From Lophium mytilinum (taxonomy: Eukaryota; Ascomycota; Dothideomycetes; Mytilinidiales; Mytilinidiaceae), in contig MU004198.1 in the NCBI GenBank assembly GCA_010093605.1, forward strand, positions 440,456 to 504,455: a stretch of 64,000 nucleotides of DNA. Direction: 5' to 3'. Every line of letters starts with the position of its first letter. Position 1 is the stretch's first letter. This document shows, piece after piece, positions 10,221 to 21,667 of this stretch. The notes beneath the pieces were generated by a model. That model had not been told where the DNA came from, ran no database searches, and saw nothing but the letters and a program-made list of their open reading frames with translations. The position numbers and the translations under genes are program-made.

Positions 10221-11966
10221 TCAGTGGTCCATGACTTTCCAGCCTTCCTTCAGCAAGCTCTTTGCGAAGAAGGCGGCACCGAGTAGGACTCCGAGACCGC
10301 TCAGGCCCATGGCGGTGTAGTATGCGAGTCGGATGCCATGCTCGACGTTCGCCGCGTCTTTGTTGCCGTAGACCTCCACGGTTCCGGCGATACCGAGAGA
10401 GAGGGATATTGAGTAGTTGACGACAGTGTTGACGAGAGACATGGCCAAACCTTGGTGCTCGCGAGGCATGTGGTTCGAGAGGATGATCGAGGCCGCTGGG
10501 AAGGACATGTCCATTCCGAATGGCATGACGATGATGCTGACGAACATCTGCGCCCAATATGTCTGTTGGGCGGGCTGGGTGCCTGCGATGACGATGCCGA
10601 CGCAAAAGGCCACCATCGAGGTCATCATCACGAAGCTGACGGGCGTGTGCGTCATGAGGAAACCGGTCATTCCGGAGGCGATTAAACCGCTGATCATGCA
10701 TGGAGCATACATTGCGGATGCGGAAAGGGGCGTGACATGGCGGACGAGGGCGAGAAATCGCCAGCTGTAGAAGACCCAGACACCAAACGCTCCCCAGCCC
10801 ACGCCAACGCAAGCGAGGACGAAGCCGACAGTACTATTCAGGGCATGCATAGGGAGGAGGGGGTTGACTGCTCGCTTCTCGACCCATCCAAAAGCCCCGA
10901 GGCACAAAAGGCCAATGATGAGGATGAAGTAGACGTGCGGTTTACCCCAGCCGTAGAGAGGAGCGTTGTTGAAAGCTATGTTGACGAGGACCAGGCCACA
11001 GACACCCACAATTGACCCACTCCAATCAAAGCCGGGGCTCTTGGCTGGTCTATTTTGCAGAGCGTCGGGAATGATGAACATGCTGAGAACACCAAGTGCG
11101 AAGCAGGTAATTCCAAAGCTCCAAAAAGCCCACGGCCACCACGTAACCTGTCCAAAGAAGCTGCCGGAGGTAGCGCCAACAACAAAGCCAGCAGGGGCAG
11201 CCGCACCAAAGAAGCTGAAGACGATGTTCTTGCGAATTCCCGGGGAGTATGCGCGACCGAAGAGTGCGAGGGCATTGGGCATGAGTAGCGCGGGACCGAT
11301 TCCCTGCAAAGCCCGGCAGACATCGAAGAAGATCTGGTGTTTCGGGTAGGCGCTGAAACCAGCGAAACAGCTCCACACACCGAACCAGGCGTATCCAAAG
11401 GCAAAGACACGCTTGTGTCCGAGGATGTCTCCTAGCCGCCCCGAGATCATGATGAAGGTGCCGACGGTCAAACTGTAACCGGCAATGAACCAAGACGCTT
11501 CTCCGGGGTTTTTGGTGCCAAAGTCTTTTGCAATGATGTCGAGAGGGGCCAGTGCTAGACCCAAAGCTGCCTGGGTCATAAGATGGGACACTGCACAAAT
11601 GGCGACGAAGAAGATCTCCCTCGTCAGGCTCATATTAATGAGTTTTGCTGGTGGTGGGCCATTAGATTCGACTGGCGATTGTGGAATCGCCATTGGTTCT
11701 GGGTCGTAGTCATATTGGTCGAAGTTTCCGGTGTATCTTGGGTTGAGGATATAGCTAGTGGATTTGTGTTGTCTAGAACTGTAGGCGGCCGGGAGGCTTT
11801 GTCGTGAATCCCGGAAGTCGTACATGCTCTCTGCGGCGATGGAGTCCACTCTGGACTGTAATGATATGTGTCGAGACTTGTACATGGAGCTCTTCTTCAT
11901 GGAGTCGTTGTCCACAGGAGTCCAATCCCCGCTCTCGCGGGGGGTGGGTTGGTAGCCACCGTTCAT
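10221..11966 (-). CDS. MFS transporter, DHA2 (aminotriazole-resistance ATR1-like) family
   Basis: One uninterrupted frame of 581 aa. The first 110 residues are hydrophilic and Ser-rich with a Pro tail, expected on the cytosolic side. About 14 hydrophobic segments follow, beginning IFFVAICAVSHLMTQAALGL. The MFS motif A is clear (GRLGDILGHKRVF, loop 2-3), and ALQGIGPALLMPNALAL and EASWFIAGYSLTVGTF are typical of DHA2 drug:H+ antiporters. Fungal relatives export toxic small molecules or boron at the plasma membrane; the substrate here is not predictable. A likely 5'UTR intron lies upstream (donor at about 12070, acceptor ending about 12009 on the minus strand). No neighbouring biosynthetic genes point to a substrate. 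Confidence 0.92.
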   Translation of the reverse strand: MNGGYQPTPRESGDWTPVDNDSMKKSSMYKSRHISLQSRVDSIAAESMYDFRDSRQSLPAAYSSRQHKSTSYILNPRYTGNFDQYDYDPEPMAIPQSPVESNGPPPAKLINMSLTREIFFVAICAVSHLMTQAALGLALAPLDIIAKDFGTKNPGEASWFIAGYSLTVGTFIMISGRLGDILGHKRVFAFGYAWFGVWSCFAGFSAYPKHQIFFDVCRALQGIGPALLMPNALALFGRAYSPGIRKNIVFSFFGAAAPAGFVVGATSGSFFGQVTWWPWAFWSFGITCFALGVLSMFIIPDALQNRPAKSPGFDWSGSIVGVCGLVLVNIAFNNAPLYGWGKPHVYFILIIGLLCLGAFGWVEKRAVNPLLPMHALNSTVGFVLACVGVGWGAFGVWVFYSWRFLALVRHVTPLSASAMYAPCMISGLIASGMTGFLMTHTPVSFVMMTSMVAFCVGIVIAGTQPAQQTYWAQMFVSIIVMPFGMDMSFPAASIILSNHMPREHQGLAMSLVNTVVNYSISLSLGIAGTVEVYGNKDAANVEHGIRLAYYTAMGLSGLGVLLGAAFFAKSLLKEGWKVMDH

Positions 11967-12361
11967 GATGAAGATAGGAAAGACTGATAACTTGAACTGA
12001 AAACTGGAACAGCTAGTAGAATTAGACTGGTGGGTAATTGGGAGAGCAAGTCTGGAGATGAAGTACTCACGAAGAACTGAAGTGCTGTTAGTATGCAGGA
12101 GGACAGGGAATTAAGAGGGTCGTTAGTCAACTGGGCAGTGCGACAGCGATCCTCTTTCTATCTACCATGGCGGAGGAAACTTGCATGGCCTCCAAGGGTC
12201 GCCTGGAAGGTCACAGCTTGTTGGTGCGCTGTGGTCTCGAGTCGGTGGTGCAGGCGTGCAGACACTAAGCCTTCCGGAGCTCTTTGGGGAGCCGGACCAC
12301 CATGTCGACAGCCGTATTCGGTGCTGGGATGTGGTATGCGAGCCACCGTTGCAGACGATGA

Positions 12362-12717
12362 TTAGACGGCCAGCAGAGCTAGGTGCAGATGCGGGAAGAG
12401 CTTGTCCAACTGCAGCACCCACGGGCCGTAAACTGGCTCCAAGGCGCCGGCAGCCATGAGGGCGGGATCAAGAAGATCCGGGGACAAGGAGACAGCAATC
12501 ATTTCCTGGCAAGGCAAATGGCGTAAGAAAGACGTTGATATCGATACCTTACCGCGGGCCACACGCCATTCGAATCGCAGAGCGATATGTGGTAGAGAGC
12601 AGGGCCAGACGAGAGGAGCGTGGTGTTGAGGCTGGGCGTGAAGCTATGCGAGAGAGAGGCTGACCCGGTGTCATCAAGCTGGGCACGAACCCGGTTTCGC
12701 CTGTCGCCTGTCGGCAT
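12362..12717 (-). CDS. Possible small two-exon gene, unknown product
   Basis: Minus-strand join 12553-12717 and 12362-12505 (102 aa). Support comes from a good GTAAGG donor directly after TGGCCCGCG and a CTTGCCAG acceptor 47 nt on, preserving phase 0 and giving LYHISLCDSNGVWPA followed by EMIAVSLSPDLLDPALM. The C-terminal part is hydrophobic (LDKLFPHLHLALLAV). I do not recognise a family. The true start could lie further upstream, and the frame may be fortuitous. It sits upstream of, and in line with, the MFS gene. Confidence 0.3.
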
Positions 12718-15301
12718 CGCAGCCCGTCACCTGTGTCACGAGTATCTTAAAAAAGCACAGGCAATGCGAACTAGAGGCCGGACGGTGGCAGTGGGTGCAT
12801 GCTTCGGCCGTGGTCCGCTGCATCCCAAACCACCGACAGCCACCCGCCGCCCCCTTGACGAAGTTTGTTCATCGTCATGGTGCGCCTATAGCCTGCTGCT
12901 ACTCGCGCCAGCACCAACTCTATCTGATCTACAAAGCTCACCCTCGTACTCCTCCGCCCTCTTCTGTACCGTCAACGCCATTCCTTTGCCAATGTCTGCC
13001 AATTCTTCTTGGCTCCGCCCTCAAACCTCCCCTCCGATCTGAGACAACTGCTCCTCTGCGTGCGAGACAGCGGCCCAACGATTGGGAGCATCAAGCCCGC
13101 TGTCATACGGCCGCCTATTCGCTCAGATTAGACCCGCACAGCCGCAAAGCCAGGGTATCCTACGCCTTCTCTGGGCCAGATGAGGCCAAGCAACGTACTC
13201 CCCCGACTTCTCCGACTTTTGCACCATCTTGAGAACTACGGGATCACGACTATCGTGACTTCTCCCTTACGTACTACTGCAGCTCCTGCTCCGATATGCC
13301 GATTGCGACCAGCAGCCCTGCAGCACAAACTGATAGCTCATCTACACAGCATGAAACAATCCTCCGCCCAACGACACCATTGTAGCACTGTCAAGAGCGG
13401 TGTATGCCACCTGCTAGCTGTCTATGATATCAGCATGCCAGTTAATTCGATGTGCATTATTCTCTACGTGAAGCTCAGGTAGGTACCGTGTAACTTCTTG
13501 TCCCTCTCGTCAGCTCATAACTACGCCTCAGGCGTCTTATGGCGTTCGCTCGGATCCCCAAATTCACATCCACGAGTCCGGCTAGTCGACGTTTCATGTC
13601 ACAAGGCCCTCCATGGCCGATCAGGCTTGCCGTAAGCCACAGCCAAGACTACTAGTGCGCAGCATCTTACTACGAATGGCGCAGCGGCTCGAAGATGCAA
13701 AAGTATGGTTGCTGCCCTGTTAAGGCCCTCCATGTTAAGGCCTTCCACTGCGGTTCCAATACCCCGTCCATCATATTCGTGGTACCTGCCTTAGTGCACC
13801 TTGATCCTATCTTGGAAGGTCTATTTATACCTTTCTATAAAGTAATTACCGAGAACCCTGAAGAGCCTATCGACGTTTTACATCGTACCCGAGCATCGGG
13901 ATCTACTTATGCAGCTTCATGTAGAGGATCACAGACCCTCGAAATCATACAATAAGATCAAGTTGCCACAGTCCGCAGTCCCTTTTCAGCTTGTAGTCAA
14001 TCTATTCGACGTCTTGTACGGCTATTTTTCGTCGACATATCTACCCAAAACCATCAACGAGCGCTGTAATCAAGACATTTGCAACGTGTTGGCTTTGTCC
14101 AGCAGTGGCGATCGACCGTTCACTACTTCGAGGATGATGAGGGAAGGGGAGACAAACCTTTGTCTTAATTCCACGTCGCTGTCATTTCCACATGCTTCAG
14201 TCTGAGCAGCCGAATCGTCTACCGAATGGCATTGTTCGAGCCCATAAACGTTAACGAGCATACCCGTGGGAACGGCTAGTCTCGAGTTTAGCCTTACAAA
14301 AACGATGGGTGAACTCTAGTGATTGACTAAAGTTGGTATGAGCTAGAGCTAGCTAATCGGCCGAAGCCAAGAAGCAGAGACATACTTTCATGGTCCCAGA
14401 TGTCTAGAAACCTTATTTTTCCCAAAAGAATTCTCTCTCCATCGTCGCGGATCGAACCTTAGCTTGCCGCAACGTCCCAAAAAATATTCAAGGAGCAAAA
14501 GTTCGCCGGGCAGGGCCCTGCGCTACATCTTTGTCGCGTGAAATGGCGTCCTACGGATCCAGGCTAGATTCTAACCCAGCCACGGATACGACTTACTTGG
14601 TGTCCCTGATTGGTTTGTCTGAGACTTAGACCAACCAACCAAGGCGCAGCAATTGCGTTATGGAGGTGCCAAGGAATTGTTGTAAATATATACCCAGGTA
14701 GGGTAAGATAGGTTACTCTCACCTGCTAAGTCACGCTCACAATTAAATCGCGGTTACTTACTAATCACGTTTACCTACTGATCAAGTTTACCTACTGAAT
14801 CGCGACCACCTGTCGGTTCACGTTCGTCTAAGGTGGATCTATGTAGTTTCTGACGATCTAGAAGGGTAAGTTTCCTACGCACATAACCTGATGGGCTCAC
14901 GATTATTTGAAGATGTATGCATGTTTTGGTAGCCTCTGGATGCGTCCGTTGAACTAGCGCGAATATCAAGCCACCAAAGTCCATTGCAAAAGAGAAAAAA
15001 TCTCGAAAGTAAGTCCTTGCTGTTCCACGCTTCTCAGCAAATTCAGCTCGCCTCGATAAGACGTGGCCCAGAAAAAGGCTTCCTCTAGTATACCTGTGGC
15101 GTCAAGTCCATACTAGCTCACCGGACGCATCCAGAGGCTGTTAAAGCAGCGATACACGCTTTTGGAAGGCGCTGACGGCTTATAGCTGGGTGCCTCATTA
15201 CAGTTTGTAGACACTCATAGGCACTCCTCTCTCTAATTTCATCTTCGCCCATCCATTTCCTTTTCCATACTTTGATTTCCCCTCCCGTTTCTCGCACCAC
15301 A
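12718..15301. other. 2.6-kb gene-poor region
   Basis: No gene could be assembled. Frames such as 12620-13042 and 13695-13955 show no domain. The segment at 13500-14900 is AT-richer and looks like decayed sequence. Short repeats occur at 14745-14800, including GTTTACCTACTGA twice 17 nt apart, flanked by AATCGCG on both sides. A possible relic of a mobile element cannot be confirmed. Confidence 0.5.
14743..14805. repeat. Short direct repeats (GTTTACCTACTGA x2)
   Basis: GTTTACCTACTGA occurs at 14769-14781 and 14786-14798, preceded by the related GGTTACTTACTAATCAC and bounded by AATCGCG at 14745 and 14797. It is a small local array without coding potential. Confidence 0.55.
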
Positions 15302-16516
15302 ATGGCGACTCCTGAAGACTTCACCCGCATAGGTACGTATGATCAAGTATGCGCACTACAGATCCCTGGTGTCAGTTCCCCGCAGCGCTGCTTGATTGGG
15401 TGCTTAAACACGACGTCAATCGCGTCTCAACACCTCGATCGTGTCCAGACACCCATTGAGCTCGGTCTGAAACATCTATCAGGCTATGCTCAGCACGAGT
15501 CCAATCCAGCGTCTCGAGCACACCCAAAGCAGCTCTGAACAGGAATCTCGACACCAGTCCCCCGTTCTCTACACCTACCCCCCCATACCAACAACCCCCT
15601 AGGCAACTACGCCCACATGCACTCCCCCAACCCCTCCATCAACCGCTCCCTCGCCACCCGCACCGTCCCCCTCTCCGTCCTCTGCCTCGGCTACTCCCGC
15701 ACCGGCACGCTCACCATGCACCACGCCCTCACCACCCTCGGCTACCCCTCCCCCTACCACTTCAGCTCCATCCTCGCGAACCCCCTCGACAGCGACCAGT
15801 GGATGGCCGCGCTAAACGCCAAATACAACGGCCTCGGCCCCCTACCCACGAAAAAATTCTTCGACGCCCTCCTCGGCCACGTCGGCGCCGTCACTGACGC
15901 CCCCTGCAACCTCTTCGCCGCGGAACTCGTCGCTATGTACCCGGACGCGAAAGTCGTGCTGGTGGAGCGGGAGATTGAGAGTTGGGAGCGCAGCTGGGCC
16001 GCGTTTGCGGAGAGCGCGTATGATCCTGTGTTGCCGCTGCTCGCGCGGCTGGATCCGGAGTGGTTGGGGAGGATCGTGAGCGTGGGGCGGGCGACGACGC
16101 AGGTTTCAGCTGGGTTCGCGGGGACGAAAGCGCAGGCAAAGGTGAGGAGTCGTGGGGCGTATCGGCGGCATTATGCGGAGGTGCGGGAGATGGTGCCCGA
16201 GGGGAGGTTGTTGGAGTTTCGGTTGGGGGAGGGGTGGGGGCCGCTTTGTGCGTTTTTGGGGAGGGAGGTGCCGGTGAGTTTCTTCTATTCATTTGAGGGG
16301 GTTTACGGTGGGGTTGTTGGAGGAGGGAGGGATGAGGCTGACTTTGAGGGTTTGTAGGATGTGCCGTTTCCGCATGAGAATGAGAAGGAGAGGAATAAGC
16401 AGTTTTTTGTGGAGCTGGGGAGGAAGGGGATGAGGAATATACTGAGGAATGCGATGGTGGTTTTGATGATTGTTGGGGTGCCGGTGGGAGCGTGCTATTG
16501 GGCTTACCGCGGCTAG
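15302..16516 (+). CDS. Fungal-type sulfotransferase-family protein with C-terminal membrane anchor
   Basis: Join 15302-15332, 15603-16273, 16358-16516 (286 aa). Intron 1 is long for this window (270 nt, donor GTACGT, acceptor CCCCTAG); intron 2 is GTGAGT..TTGTAG. The PAPS-binding P-loop-like motif is LGYSRTGTLTMHHAL (about residues 39-53). VVLVEREIESWERSW (3'-phosphate region) and the FPHENEKERNKQFF end are typical of the Sulfotransfer_4 group common in fungi and often misannotated as NAD-dependent epimerases. The C-terminus has one hydrophobic helix (AMVVLMIVGVPVGACYWAY), suggesting a tail anchor. The substrate is unknown. The codon-use switch near 15955 is abrupt: NNC codons before it, NNG after. 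Confidence 0.85.
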
Positions 16517-17005
16517 TGAAGGCTTGGGAATGGTAGACGTGATAAAGAGGTTGGAGGGTAGTTATGGTGTTTTCATAGCAGCGGTCTTATGCCACGCTTG
16601 CAGATACGTCTTGTCTGACATGTCCCCGTATCGTTAGGAATATGGTATGTGAGCCATTCATAGATACGGGACCCATGAGAGCTGTGCTGCTGGAGTACCA
16701 ACATACGATTTCGACTCCAGACTAAGTCCATATACAATCACGAACAATCAGGAGTATGTCGTAGAGGTACCTACAAGCTGTCTGTGTAGGAGTACCTGGA
16801 AAATACATTACAGACTGACACGAGATCAGACTAATGAGATCAGTGAAGCCACAATTTGGCGATCTAAAAGACGGTAGCCCGGCAAAGTATATAGCTATAG
16901 TTGAAATTAGTGAAAAATAAGACGTTGAATTGATACACGGAATCGCGCTCTGCTCCCATGATTGAGTCATCTGCCCGTTCCTGTCTGTTCCCGCTTCTTC
17001 ACACC
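16517..17005. other. Convergent spacer
   Basis: This holds the 3' flanks of the sulfotransferase-like and TauD-like genes. It is AT-rich, with no supported feature. Confidence 0.6.
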
Positions 17006-18301
17006 TCAAGCGGCTACTTCAGCCGTGGCAGCCAGGGCTTCCGCTTTGGACTTGCTGTTCGGGTCGAGATAAGGCTTTTCACCGATCCCCACTACACGGT
17101 TGCCAGCGCGTTCGCCCAGTCCCTCGTAGTCGAATGTAGCCGAGTGAAATGCGCTGCGATTGTCCCAGATAGCTAGGATTCAATTGTCAGCAGCTGATAT
17201 CAACTTTTCTTTCCCACTTGGGCAATGCCAACTTACCGATGTCATTAGGATTCTTCCACTTGAAGCGGACTTGCAGATCGTGGTTATCCAGGATTACATG
17301 GTAAAACTTCTTAAGCAGCTCCGCGCTTTCCTCGGGATCCAGTTCGTTGATAGCCTTTGGGAAATTGCCGAGTCCGTAGAGGCTCTTCCACCCTGTCACG
17401 GGATTGGTGCGTACGAGCGGATGGGTGGCAGACAAATGTTTGCCTACGTTCTCCGGCGAGCCACGAGGTTGGTCGTACAGTACGGCTCTTCCAGCATCAG
17501 CCGCATCGATGAAGCTCTGCCCGACAAACGTAGCCGTTAGGCTATCGAAGAGCTTTTGGTAGGGCTTGCTGAAGCGGTCATAGATGTCGTATCCTAAAGA
17601 TTGATGTCAGGGCTGTTGGAGGAAGTTGGGGAGAGCAAGACAAACCTGACGCCCAAAGCGTGTCTCCGCCGTTCTTCGGGAGCTGAACCAACCGCAGACT
17701 CGTGTAATCGGCGGGCACCTCCTCGAATTGAATATCACTGTGCCACGACGCTTCTGTACCTCTGGTGTTTCGGCGTAGTGACGGCTGGCCGAGATCATAT
17801 CGGGCTTTCCGGTACTGCGAGGAGATTCTGCTGATCTCGCTGTCTTTGGCGCCGAATTCATTTGTGTTGTTCAGAATTGGGTGGATATGTAAGGTCGAGC
17901 TTTTCGGTCGCCCCGTCAGCTCTCCCAGACGTGTGATGAATTGTTTTTGCAGTTCGTCGGTGAGGCTGTCTTGCTTTCGGAAGAATACGACACCCCGCTC
18001 GCTGACTTCATTTGGGCACACTACTTAGCATCCGGATAATATCAAGTTAGTCAAAAGAATCACACTTACTTGTGATTGCCACATCCCGGAGCAAGTCGTC
18101 CGCATTGGGGGCATTCAGGATATCCTCGACGATTTGAGCAGTGAGATATTCCCTTCCAATAGCCGGAGTAATGTCTTCAAATGCAAAAGCGGCATCCAAA
18201 GTCCCGCTTTTCTTCAATGGTGCAGTGTTCCTGCTACTCGTTGAGTTCCCGCCTTTGGGAGGATGATGCGATTCGACTGGTAATGTTGCGCTGGGAGACA
18301 T
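17006..18301 (-). CDS. TauD/TfdA-type 2-oxoglutarate dioxygenase (sulfonate/taurine dioxygenase-like)
   Basis: Four exons on the minus strand: 18070-18301, 17646-18020, 17237-17593, 17006-17172 (376 aa). Donors are GTAAGT, GTTTGT and GTAAGT, and all phases agree. The Fe(II)-binding HxD is in ASWHSDIQFEEVPADYTSL (H171, D173). The distal His is in NRSAFHSATFDY (H331), with downstream Arg (GERAGNR) for 2-oxoglutarate. THPLVRTNPVTGWKSLY and VFFRKQDSL are also family blocks. Relatives such as yeast JLP1 oxidise sulfonates or related substrates in the cytosol, releasing sulfite; the substrate here is inferred only. The first intron offers two acceptors three bases apart (AAG, TAG); I used TAG. The gene converges on a sulfotransferase-like gene. 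Confidence 0.9.
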
Positions 18302-19276
18302 TATGGCGGCTATCTGTCTCTGAATCTGAATATGAATCTGAAGTAAGACTGCGTACTAGAGATGCGTATTGTCGATTTACGATTTAGGAATTGCGCAGAT
18401 CATCTTGCTTTTATGTTTTCAAGATTCGGATTCGCGTCTTCATACTCTTGCTCATCGCTCCAGATTAGCACGCAATCGTTCATCACATGATCGTGATAGC
18501 CAATAGACTGCGGCTACTGGTAATCGTAAACTGATGTTCGCTTCAAGTGTATGTTTTTCTTTTGCTATGCAGGTATCGGGAAGAACGGCCCAGGTTGCGG
18601 AGTTGGCCTGTCAGTAGATCGCGGTTGGTGGGGTTTGCAGCTTGGTGATGTCAAGCGAGGCTGTGATACCTTTGTAGACTAGTACGCCAGTTCCCATCAA
18701 TCCCTCCCCTTCGTGAGTCTGGAGAGCATTTTGGCAGTGGCTTCCAGTTACCACCTTACATGGAAGGCTGTTTGACTGACTACAGTGAGAAAATGCTGGT
18801 GCTTTATAGAATTGCATCGTGAAATGGGTTGGTAGATTTTCTGTTGCACTCCAGGACTCGCAGTCATAACCACAAATGGAAAGAGCGCTATTCTAGAACT
18901 GGCTGAGGACCCCTGACGCTACCTTGCTGGATCGATTTTTTTGCGAGCATCGATAAGAAAGAATAGGCGAACCAACGGCCAGAATGTGGGCCATTGTGTC
19001 ACTGTGAAGACTAGCTTGTGAGTAGGGTAGTGACCGGAACTTGGGGAGAGTCTTGTTAGAGCTGGCACGATAGTAAGCGCTTCAAGGCGACATAGGGGTT
19101 TGAAGAGAGAAGCAGTAGAGGATAGGATGTAAAGGTGATGCACCGGTCGCCGCGGATAATGGTTAATCCACTAGCGCGAAGGGCTGAGCGTGGCACAGCA
19201 TGAGAGTGATGGGATGTTCGCAACCCCGCACCTGAGAAGCATTAGGCTTCAACCTCTATTTTCTATCATCAGCAAG
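18302..19276. other. Divergent spacer upstream of TauD-like and membrane-protein genes
   Basis: About 975 nt shared 5' flank of two divergent genes. Frames at 18611-18817 and 18919-19143 (minus) show no recognisable feature. Confidence 0.6.
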
Positions 19277-21667
19277 ATGAGGATATACAGCCCATGGCTT
19301 GTTCTGTTGACGGCCGCGGTTTGTGGGGTGACTGCGAAAGGTATTGTACTCCCGTTAGCTTCATTGTCTTTGGCGCTAAACATGACTAACTTACTGTAGA
19401 AGTGATCCATACCGCTAGCCTCAATTTTGATGGCGCTGGCCATAACTTAAGCTCCCAGAACAATCGTGGTGGCTGGGTCAATCCTGAAGACTTGACTCCT
19501 ATGCCACAATGCATCGCTCAGCAGGATCAATCCACCTGGCTGAGTGCCATGACGCAGTGTACCGGCAAACGATGCACCTCGCACTTCGGAGTCTTCTGCA
19601 CCCATCACCAATGGCTCACTCAGCTCAGCTGTCTCAGCACTGCATTTTCCTCCGATGTTATCAAAGGCTATCTCCCATACTGCAGTAGATCAGTACTCGC
19701 CAAAGCGCAGTTGTATGTTTGGGTTCGTGAACATACCGGTCGAACATGGCTTGTTGATGTCGGCGACGCAAACGAGCTGCAAAACCTGTCCCCGGCCTCC
19801 CTGGCGGAAGGATATGCGGCCGTCAATGTGATGTACAAGGCACCAACCTGCCTAACGCGCTCAGTTTCTGCTCTGTCTATGGAACCATTTCATCGTGTAA
19901 TGGCCTCCTGTAGCTTCACAAGCACCACCCTCCATACCGGAAACGCTGCTCGTCCTTGGGAATATAGTGGATCCTTACGCTCCATGATCGCTCTGGATTT
20001 CGAAACTGTCGGCTACGATCTCACCCACCATAGAATCGGATATGGCAACTATTTCGATAAAGAATGTTTCTGCAGTGCTTTCACTATAGATCCCCTACAG
20101 GAACCCTGTTCAGGACCAGGGCAGATAGACTGGACGAAGGAGCGGCTATGGATAAATGCCACTTGTGGACCGATGTCCCTACCCGACAACTGGATGGACC
20201 GACTTAAAACTACAGAATTCGCGTATATCCCCATTGAAGACTGGCACTGGCCTACGTGTGTCACAGATATGCCGAAGCAGGTAACCGGACTTACTGACCA
20301 ATGTGCAACCGATGCTTGTGAGATAGACTCTAATGGCTACTGCAAAGTCAAGCGCGCAGTAGACAGGGCTTGCTTCTGCCACAACATTAGCTACCGATCC
20401 TGCGGAGGTTCATGCCAGATTTTCGAGACTCGAATAGACTATGTCAAGTGGCTCCACGGTCTTTGTGGTAGTGTGCAAGACTGGCATGGTCTACCAGATG
20501 ACTGGCGCCATTTGGCCGTCCCTATCCCTAGCGACATGGTTCCATGGCGATGGACTATCCAACCATCCAACACATCAGACAACGCCCCCATCACCCTCCC
20601 GGGATCTATCGAATCAACGGAAAAGTGTGCCTCGAACGAGGAGAAGCTCGGAAGCTTTGCTCTGATAAATATAGCTACTTTTCTAGCCGCATATCTCGGT
20701 CGGAGAACAGGACTACATCGCATCACACGCAGCTTCCTATGGCACCCGCATCCGTGGGGCTGGGTCTCTACTGGCCTCCTAATCGCTGTCCTTCAACTGC
20801 TCGCAAACTGCCTGAACGCATTTCTCGTCCAAAGCACTTTTGGATATGAGGACACTCCCGTCTTCCAGCTAATGCTCCTCTGGTGCTCCATGCCTCGGCC
20901 TGCCTGGCTGCCGATTCTGCTGATTACTTCCCAACCCTTCGAAGCGATGAATTTCTCCGCGGCCGCATCTTCCCTGCTTGCAGAAATGATCCTCCAACTT
21001 CTATCGTCGTATTACATCATTATGACTGTCGATTACGGTCTAAAACACAACTTCTACTTTGCAGATATGGAAGGCGTAGAAAGAGGGACATCGGCAAAAA
21101 CCATGTACGCGGGAGCACTCCTGTGGTTTCTTATCATCGGCGTGGCATTCGTTCAGTTATGGCGAACTATACCTATCATGAATAGGTTGACTGGATCTGG
21201 TAACCTCGATTTACCAAAGTGGCAGAGAAGCACGCAGAGAGCATCGAACAATGCGGAGGAGCCATGGGCCTACTCGAACGAACACCGCACAAGGTCAGGA
21301 GAGAACTCGGCACATTGGAAGACGAAGAGTAGGACCTTGGAAGAAACATCTTTGATGAGTGACAAGGGAGGAATTCACAAGAGCTATGGCACTCTCCCCA
21401 CCGAAAGCCAAATCGACTGGGCCTCTCAAAAAGCATTCATGAACTTGCATGTGGTGACGGCGATAAGCATGCTCCTGCTGTGGATTGCGCAATGGCTCTT
21501 TTGGGGTGGATTTATCAGTCTAAGTTCGGAAGAGTACGTCTTCACGCTCATACTTGGGGTTATGGTAGCTAACCGCACGCAGGTTCTGTCCCCCTAGACT
21601 TGGGATCCTCACGGCTGTCTGGATTGTCTTCTCATTGGCAGGCGCTGCTATTGGGGCTACTGTATAG
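19277..21667 (+). CDS. Polytopic membrane protein with secreted Cys-rich ectodomain, unknown function
   Basis: Join 19277-19340, 19400-21533, 21583-21667 (760 aa). Exon 1 encodes only a signal peptide (MRIYSPWLVLLTAAVCGVTA). Exon 2 starts in phase after CTGTAG. The last intron (GTACGT..CACGCAG, branch GCTAACC) joins to a final hydrophobic segment (LGILTAVWIVFSLAGAAIGA), which supports it. Residues about 25-420 are lumenal/extracellular with over 20 Cys (for example DQCATDACEIDSNGYC, CFCHNISYRSCGGSC) and NxS/T sites. About seven membrane spans follow, such as WGWVSTGLLIAVLQLLANCL and MYAGALLWFLIIGVAFVQLW. Similar uncharacterised proteins exist in filamentous ascomycetes. Possible roles (surface receptor or sensor) are speculation. 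Confidence 0.85.

Noticed and set aside
12620-13482. Long overlapping plus-strand frames
   Set aside because: They have no domain, no splice logic and low-complexity Ser/Pro composition; a two-exon minus-strand reading fits better in the first part.
13695-14205. Possible transposase remnant
   Set aside because: No catalytic motif, terminal repeats or target duplication could be seen.
18611-18817. 68-codon minus-strand frame in the TauD/membrane-protein spacer
   Set aside because: No recognisable feature and no splice partner; probably random.
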